Source of the DNA: Planctomycetota bacterium
GTDB taxonomy: Bacteria > Planctomycetota > UBA8742 > SKZP01 > JAIOTL01
NCBI GenBank assembly: GCA_021106775.1
Contig: JAIOTL010000006.1
Span: 1-8,958 of the forward strand
Length of the DNA: 8,958 bases
Direction: 5' to 3'
Part shown: positions 4,417 to 8,958 of the stretch, in pieces
Layout: each line of letters begins with the position of its first letter
Numbering within the stretch: the stretch's first letter is position 1
The notes under the pieces: generated by a model
The model's database searches: none
Seen by the model: only the letters and a program-made list of their open reading frames with translations
What the model was told of the DNA's origin: nothing
Program-made: the position numbers and the translations under genes

Positions 4417-7400
4417 TCAACCATCGTCAGAATCAGAACCGGATTGACATCGTTCATGATGCCAATATGTTACATGATTTGAATTACGTCTTTTATACGT
4501 CCAGAACATAAAAATGTACTGTGTAATTTCACAATCTTGAATAGTTGCATTACCTTCTAGCTTAGCTACTAAATATGCGTCAAATGCATAACCAATTCTG
4601 AAATATTCAGTATTAGGTCCTAAACTATAATGATCATCTGCGAACGCCGATGTACCTTTCCCGGTAACATTAATAAATGCTGGAATGCAACGTTTATAGT
4701 TTCCTGTTGCTGGTCGGGTTCGAGGATTAGGTTGGGTTTGGGGATTTATTGGTTTGGTTTGGGGTGTTGCAGGTTTAGTTTGAGTTTGAGTTTGGAAGCA
4801 GATATTGTTGGTAGAGTTTCGGTAGGTTGAGCCGTTGAAGTAGGCGGTGGATTCGGAGTTGTATTGGTTGCTGTTGAAGGTGTAGGTGTTGGGGATTGTG
4901 GGTTCGGTCCATTGGTAGGGTTCGCCGAAAGCTGTGTAATCGTATTTATTCTGCAGATTTCCTGATGCGTCAATCACATTGTACACGGAATTGAAGCCGT
5001 CGCGGAATGTGTAGTAGAAAGCATCTGTTTCAGCATTATTGATGAGCGTAGTTGCGCCAGGTACCCAGATGTTTGTACGGAGTAAAGCATCGGAGTCATC
5101 CGCATCGTATTCGGTGATGATTTGTCCATTTGCATAGACAAATTTATAGTCGGTTTCAAGCTCCGCAGAATCTTTACGGACCCGCTCACCAGCAAGGTTG
5201 TATGTATAAGTTGTTGTGTTGCTTGCGCCTTGTGGGTCGTATTCTGTAAGTTGATTTTGATAATTGTATGTGTATGCATCCGTATGGGTTGGCTCTAACA
5301 GATTGTCCTTTCTGTAGGTCAGATTTCCGTTGCCGTCATAAACGTAATGCCAGTCGGTGGTTGGACCATCTTCGTAAACAAGCTGATTCGCTGGATTGTA
5401 TGTGTAATTGTATGCTTCATCTATGTTGCCATCGCCGTCGCTGTCAAAGTCTTTGTCTGTGCGGTTGCCGAAAGCGTCATAAGCGTATTCGTAGAGGTAA
5501 ATTCTTGTTGTGTTGTCAGATTGTTTACGTTCCTCGTCTGTCAGCTGATAAATGTCATCATATGTGTAATGAATGTTACCCTCGCTGAAATTAGGTGTAC
5601 CTTCATTATCCGTACGTATATTATAATACATTCTTTTGATATTTCCAAGTTTGTCATACTTTTCACTTGCTGCCCAGCCAGAATCATAATACTTGAAATT
5701 TGAGTAAGTATCTGAACCCACCTTGTTTTCGATTTCTGTAACCCAGCCGACATCGTCGAGATAACTGTATTCAGTAAAACCATTATTTGAAGTGTCCGAA
5801 CCATAATATTGATATGTTTTTTGACTAAGAGCATTGTATGCGTATTCGTTGTAAATCGTGCCTGCATCAAGTGTTGCGCTGCTATTTACTTGGAAAATCC
5901 GTGAAGCTTTGTCGTAGTGATAGTAGAATGTGCGTTCATCTTCAGGATCAACCACAGATTTCAAAGCACCATTATCGTAATATGCATAATCAACGGTTTT
6001 TCCTGCAGTAATCGCTGCTTTGTCCTGAACGTTGGTAATTCTCCCGTATCCGTCATAGGTTGTAAAGTATTCGCCAGTTCCGCTACGCTTGATTTCCTTA
6101 ACCTGATTTCGGTCATTGTAAACGTATTGCCTTTCATACGTACCGTTATCACCTTCGTCATAATACTGAAATCTGCCTGATGAATCATATACGTAACCGA
6201 TTTTGTTGCCGTTATCGCTGCCGTCATCTGGGTTGTTTCCGTAAACAGCTTGAGTCATTTGTCCTGAAAGATTGTATTGGTAAGTATTTTCACGAACATC
6301 ATTACCTGTTGTTGGAGTTGTTGAATCGTATCCCGGATATAAAACTTTTGAAATAGCATTCGAAGGATAATACTCAGTTGTAATTGTTATTGCATTTGCT
6401 GGTATGTAAGATGATTGTTGATAATAAGTGTAAGATTTGCGTTGTCCGTTGTTGTAGTATGCATATTCTGTTGGAACACTCAGAGCATCTGTTACTTTTG
6501 TTTGCCAGCCAGCGTTGTTATGTTCATAAGTTGTTGATTCGTTGTTTGCATCTGTGACTTGTTTTATATTTCCAAGCTCATCGTAAACATAAGTTGTCGT
6601 CAAGTCTCCGTAGGTTGCACCATCAGGATTTTTAACAATAGTTTCTCGTTTGCCGTCTTCATCGTATGTGTATTCAGTTACTAGTTCTTCAGCTGAACCA
6701 TCCCAAGTGTAACCTGTTGTGTCTGATGTGCTTACAAAACTTGCGGAAGCACTGCTGAATGTGCTGAATTTCGAGCGTTTAACTTCAGTTGTCTGTCCGA
6801 GTGAATTATATGTGTTGACTGAACCGAGTTTCAAAGCTGTAGGATCGGTACAGCTTGCGATTGTTTGACCAAGGGCATTGTAAATCGTGTCAACCTGTGT
6901 ATATGTAGTTGTATCGTCATAGGAATAACTTTTGTAAACAGCACTATTGTAATTATAAAATCGTTTTGTCTTATTCTTGCAGTTGACGAAATCGGTTCCA
7001 GGCGTTGAGTGGTTGTAATCAGTTACTCCTGACCATATTACTCGACCGAGGATGTCATAACTTCTGTGTGAATACATTTCTTCATTACTTGTGCTTTGGG
7101 CTGCCATTTCAGTTGTTGTAACTCTGCCGTAGGCATCGTGGGTGTATTTGGTTTCGTATCCGCCGGGTGCGGTTGTTTTTATGACTCTGTTTGGATAGAA
7201 AACCGATGGTACAGCTTCCTCAGCATATGTGTAGGTCGTTGTGTAATAAGAGCCTTCAGTTTTCTCTTGCTTGCTTTGATAAACTCTAAAATATTCATTA
7301 TCGTATATTGTTTCCGAATTTGACCACTGACCAACTCCAACTTTACTCTTAGTTTTAATGTTTCTACCAAGAACATCATAATAATAGTAAGCTTCATGAA

Positions 7401-8958
7401 CATCAGTGACATTATCACCAAATTTCGGTCCTTTGACGTAATCTGTTGAACCATCCTTGTTGTACCAATACTCAGTAGTTGCAAAAGTAGTGCCAGTAAC
7501 TAAGCTTTCGGTCTTTTTTGTCCATCCATTTACATAGTATGTTCTTTTACTGTGTGAATAATTTACGTTAGATGTTTCAATCGACGGCGTTGCTGTCCAG
7601 TTGATTTTTCCTGATTTTGTTTCATCGATTGCACCGTTGCCAAAATATGCGTAAGTTGACCCATAATAAACACTTGATATCGATCTACCCCTTGTTGCAA
7701 TCAATCTTCCGTAAGTTGTATCAAATTTATAATCTGATTGGGAATAAGCTTCGGTGGTATCGATTGAATATGTTTGAGGAGAAGCAGCTTGATCCCAGTT
7801 GGAAAATTCACCAGATTGAGAATTGTTTATCAAACCGTAATCTTGATATGTACTTTTAGAACCCTGCTCAAGCCCTGTTCCAACCTTCTCAACAAGCGCA
7901 GTTGTAGATGCTTCAGAACTTATAAAGGCAGTATTTACAACAAAATCATCACTATCAATGACAGAATCAACTGTGTAGGCTCCGTCATAGCTCGTTGTGC
8001 CTATAAGCCTAATTGCATCAGTTGCAGATAATCCATGGTCTTCTGAAGTATGTACTTGTATCTTGTTTCCACTATCATTAGTGGTAATCGTTGACAAACC
8101 AACAGTGTGATCAGCATCGCTACAAGTACCAAGTGTTCTGCCAAATCCGTCAGTGTCGTAAATGTATTGGGTTGTGATTCCAAGTGAGTTTTTGGTTTCT
8201 TTCAATGCTCCTGAGATGTAATTTCGGTACTTTGTTATCACAAACAAGCTAGAAGTAGTTCCGTCAATGTCATCCACCTGAACTTGAGAAACAAAGCCCT
8301 TGATAACACCTACAGCTAAATTCGTTGCACTATAATATGAGTAATCGGTTTTACGCTGATCTGCATTCGAAACACCAGAAGCATTATTATCAATTGAATA
8401 ATCCAGACGATAATAATCATCAATATCCTGTTGCCCTTCAACAACTTGATAAAAGTATTCAGTTTGGAAATAATCGGATGTATTTGTGTATTTTTGTACT
8501 TTGCGAATCAAATGCTTAGCGCCATATGTTGCATCAACATAATCGTATACAACCTTCGTTTCCTTCACAGGTGAGCTTGTTTTCGTCGGTGATGCAGAGT
8601 TTACAATACACGGTCCGTAACTCTCAGTAACATTCAAGTAAGTATCATAAACGTTTTCGGAGTAGCTTTTAATTGTTGAGCCGTCGTAGGTAAGAGCTTT
8701 TTCAAGACTGCAGGTTTTGTCTTTGTAGGAGAGCACAGTTTTCAAACCGTTGACATTCTTTTGCTCGATAACGTTGTGATACAAATCTAATTTTCTCTTG
8801 GCAACACTCATTAATACGCCATCGGTGTATTTTATCTGATCTTCGACTTTAGCATGATGCACAGAATCTGTATAATGGTTCCATTCCATTCTATTGCTAT
8901 CATCGTATTTTCTGCCGTCAATTTCAACCTTTCCAGTTGCATCAGTGTAGGTGTATTG
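4417..8958 (-). CDS. giant YD-repeat (Rhs-like) surface/secreted protein, N-terminus beyond window
   Basis: An open frame of 1513 residues enters from the right edge (QYTYTDATGKVEIDGR...), so the N-terminus and any signal peptide are not visible. Across roughly residues 360-1340 there are more than twenty YD-type repeats, for example YDAYGRVTTTEM, YDILGRVIWSG, YDELGNIKQVTD, YDGYGRITNVQD, YDAFGNRTDKD, YDGNGNLTYRKD and YNLAGERVRKD. Such repeats form the spiral beta-shell of Rhs/Tc/teneurin proteins. Residues about 287-358 form a separate FCCH-like insert (HGLSATDAIRLIGTTSYDG). The core ends with KYDYTAFGEPYQW near 1350. The usual 'FTGREYD..TGLYYYRARYYDP' segment is replaced by YTFNSNQYNSESTAYFNGST. 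A Q/T/P-rich linker (1389-1420, PATPQTKP, NPQTQPNP) leads to a tail domain (CIPAFINVTGKGTSAF, ATIQDCEITQYIFMFW). The frame then stops at TGA, although it remains open beyond. No DPxG autoproteolysis pair or known toxin motif was seen. Confidence 0.85.
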   Translation of the reverse strand, partial: QYTYTDATGKVEIDGRKYDDSNRMEWNHYTDSVHHAKVEDQIKYTDGVLMSVAKRKLDLYHNVIEQKNVNGLKTVLSYKDKTCSLEKALTYDGSTIKSYSENVYDTYLNVTESYGPCIVNSASPTKTSSPVKETKVVYDYVDATYGAKHLIRKVQKYTNTSDYFQTEYFYQVVEGQQDIDDYYRLDYSIDNNASGVSNADQRKTDYSYYSATNLAVGVIKGFVSQVQVDDIDGTTSSLFVITKYRNYISGALKETKNSLGITTQYIYDTDGFGRTLGTCSDADHTVGLSTITTNDSGNKIQVHTSEDHGLSATDAIRLIGTTSYDGAYTVDSVIDSDDFVVNTAFISSEASTTALVEKVGTGLEQGSKSTYQDYGLINNSQSGEFSNWDQAASPQTYSIDTTEAYSQSDYKFDTTYGRLIATRGRSISSVYYGSTYAYFGNGAIDETKSGKINWTATPSIETSNVNYSHSKRTYYVNGWTKKTESLVTGTTFATTEYWYNKDGSTDYVKGPKFGDNVTDVHEAYYYYDVLGRNIKTKSKVGVGQWSNSETIYDNEYFRVYQSKQEKTEGSYYTTTYTYAEEAVPSVFYPNRVIKTTAPGGYETKYTHDAYGRVTTTEMAAQSTSNEEMYSHRSYDILGRVIWSGVTDYNHSTPGTDFVNCKNKTKRFYNYNSAVYKSYSYDDTTTYTQVDTIYNALGQTIASCTDPTALKLGSVNTYNSLGQTTEVKRSKFSTFSSASASFVSTSDTTGYTWDGSAEELVTEYTYDEDGKRETIVKNPDGATYGDLTTTYVYDELGNIKQVTDANNESTTYEHNNAGWQTKVTDALSVPTEYAYYNNGQRKSYTYYQQSSYIPANAITITTEYYPSNAISKVLYPGYDSTTPTTGNDVRENTYQYNLSGQMTQAVYGNNPDDGSDNGNKIGYVYDSSGRFQYYDEGDNGTYERQYVYNDRNQVKEIKRSGTGEYFTTYDGYGRITNVQDKAAITAGKTVDYAYYDNGALKSVVDPEDERTFYYHYDKASRIFQVNSSATLDAGTIYNEYAYNALSQKTYQYYGSDTSNNGFTEYSYLDDVGWVTEIENKVGSDTYSNFKYYDSGWAASEKYDKLGNIKRMYYNIRTDNEGTPNFSEGNIHYTYDDIYQLTDEERKQSDNTTRIYLYEYAYDAFGNRTDKDFDSDGDGNIDEAYNYTYNPANQLVYEDGPTTDWHYVYDGNGNLTYRKDNLLEPTHTDAYTYNYQNQLTEYDPQGASNTTTYTYNLAGERVRKDSAELETDYKFVYANGQIITEYDADDSDALLRTNIWVPGATTLINNAETDAFYYTFRDGFNSVYNVIDASGNLQNKYDYTAFGEPYQWTEPTIPNTYTFNSNQYNSESTAYFNGSTYRNSTNNICFQTQTQTKPATPQTKPINPQTQPNPRTRPATGNYKRCIPAFINVTGKGTSAFADDHYSLGPNTEYFRIGYAFDAYLVAKLEGNATIQDCEITQYIFMFWTYKRRNSNHVTYWHHERCQSGSDSDDG
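4712..4797 (+). repeat. G/T-rich low-complexity tract with TTTGAG repeats (encodes the Q/T/P linker on the other strand)
   Basis: The plus strand carries runs GG, GGG, GG, GG, GGG, GGGG, GG, GG, GGGG between 4712 and 4773, separated by short T-rich loops. It then has tandem TTTGAG units (about 4779-4795). The minus strand encodes the QTQTQT and PQTKP/PQTQP linker. A two-tetrad G-quadruplex on the template strand is possible, and replication slippage could change the linker length. Confidence 0.5.

Noticed and set aside
4387..4419. GGACC...GGTCC pairing directly after the TGA, suggestive of a selenocysteine insertion element
   Set aside because: The stem is only 5 bp with a 20-nt loop, the inner part does not pair into a proper upper stem, and the protein class is not known for selenocysteine. 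Probably chance.
4790..4923. Asn/Tyr/Ser-rich segment at the YD core end as a variable region of a diversity-generating retroelement
   Set aside because: No reverse transcriptase, template repeat or second copy occurs in the window, and the residues do not form the usual C-type-lectin signature.
4417..8958. Alternative genetic code (TGA as Trp) to explain the interrupted tail
   Set aside because: TGG is used for Trp throughout, the lesions include TAG as well as TGA, and the membrane gene itself ends naturally at a TGA.

Overview
The window looks bacterial, with every supportable gene on the minus strand. It reads like an accessory region of a low-GC member of the Planctomycetota or a related PVC lineage. 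That placement is inference. It rests on a secreted HEAT-repeat protein whose conserved blocks I associate with planctomycetes, and on a giant secreted-type YD-repeat (Rhs-like) protein carrying an embedded FCCH-like domain.

Layout, in the direction of transcription (right to left). (1) 8958-4417: a very large YD-repeat protein, cut at its N-terminus by the window edge. Its usual Rhs core end is eroded. A Q/T/P linker and a non-canonical tail domain follow. (2) 4416-3937: the same reading frame stays open for 159 more codons after a single TGA, and this stretch looks like the second half of the tail domain. (3) 3936-3811: an AT-rich intergenic stretch with two inverted repeats and a candidate promoter. 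(4) 3810-1597: an intact 737-residue exported HEAT-repeat protein. (5) 1596-1303: about 300 bases with no convincing gene, only weak hairpins. (6) 1302-1071: a small gene-like frame with one apparent 1-nt insertion. (7) 1039-320: a four-helix membrane protein of 239 codons, split in the middle by one TAG. (8) 300-165: a tiny gene-like frame, also with one apparent 1-nt insertion, ending in an ATGA overlap with (9) 168-1, the start of a conserved protein of the 'MKPWATGP' type, possibly HEPN-like, cut by the left edge.

The most striking pattern is that four of the reading units each carry exactly one disabling lesion (two in-frame stops, two single-base frameshifts). The 2.2-kb HEAT gene and the 4.5-kb YD-repeat body have none. 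This could be gene decay, assembly error in a metagenome, or, less likely, recoding.

No mobile element, CRISPR array, rRNA or tRNA was seen. The exported YD-repeat protein and the exported HEAT protein may act together outside the cytoplasm, but nothing in the sequence proves it. No recognisable toxin domain or Rhs autoproteolysis motif is present, so I do not call this a classical Rhs toxin/immunity locus.
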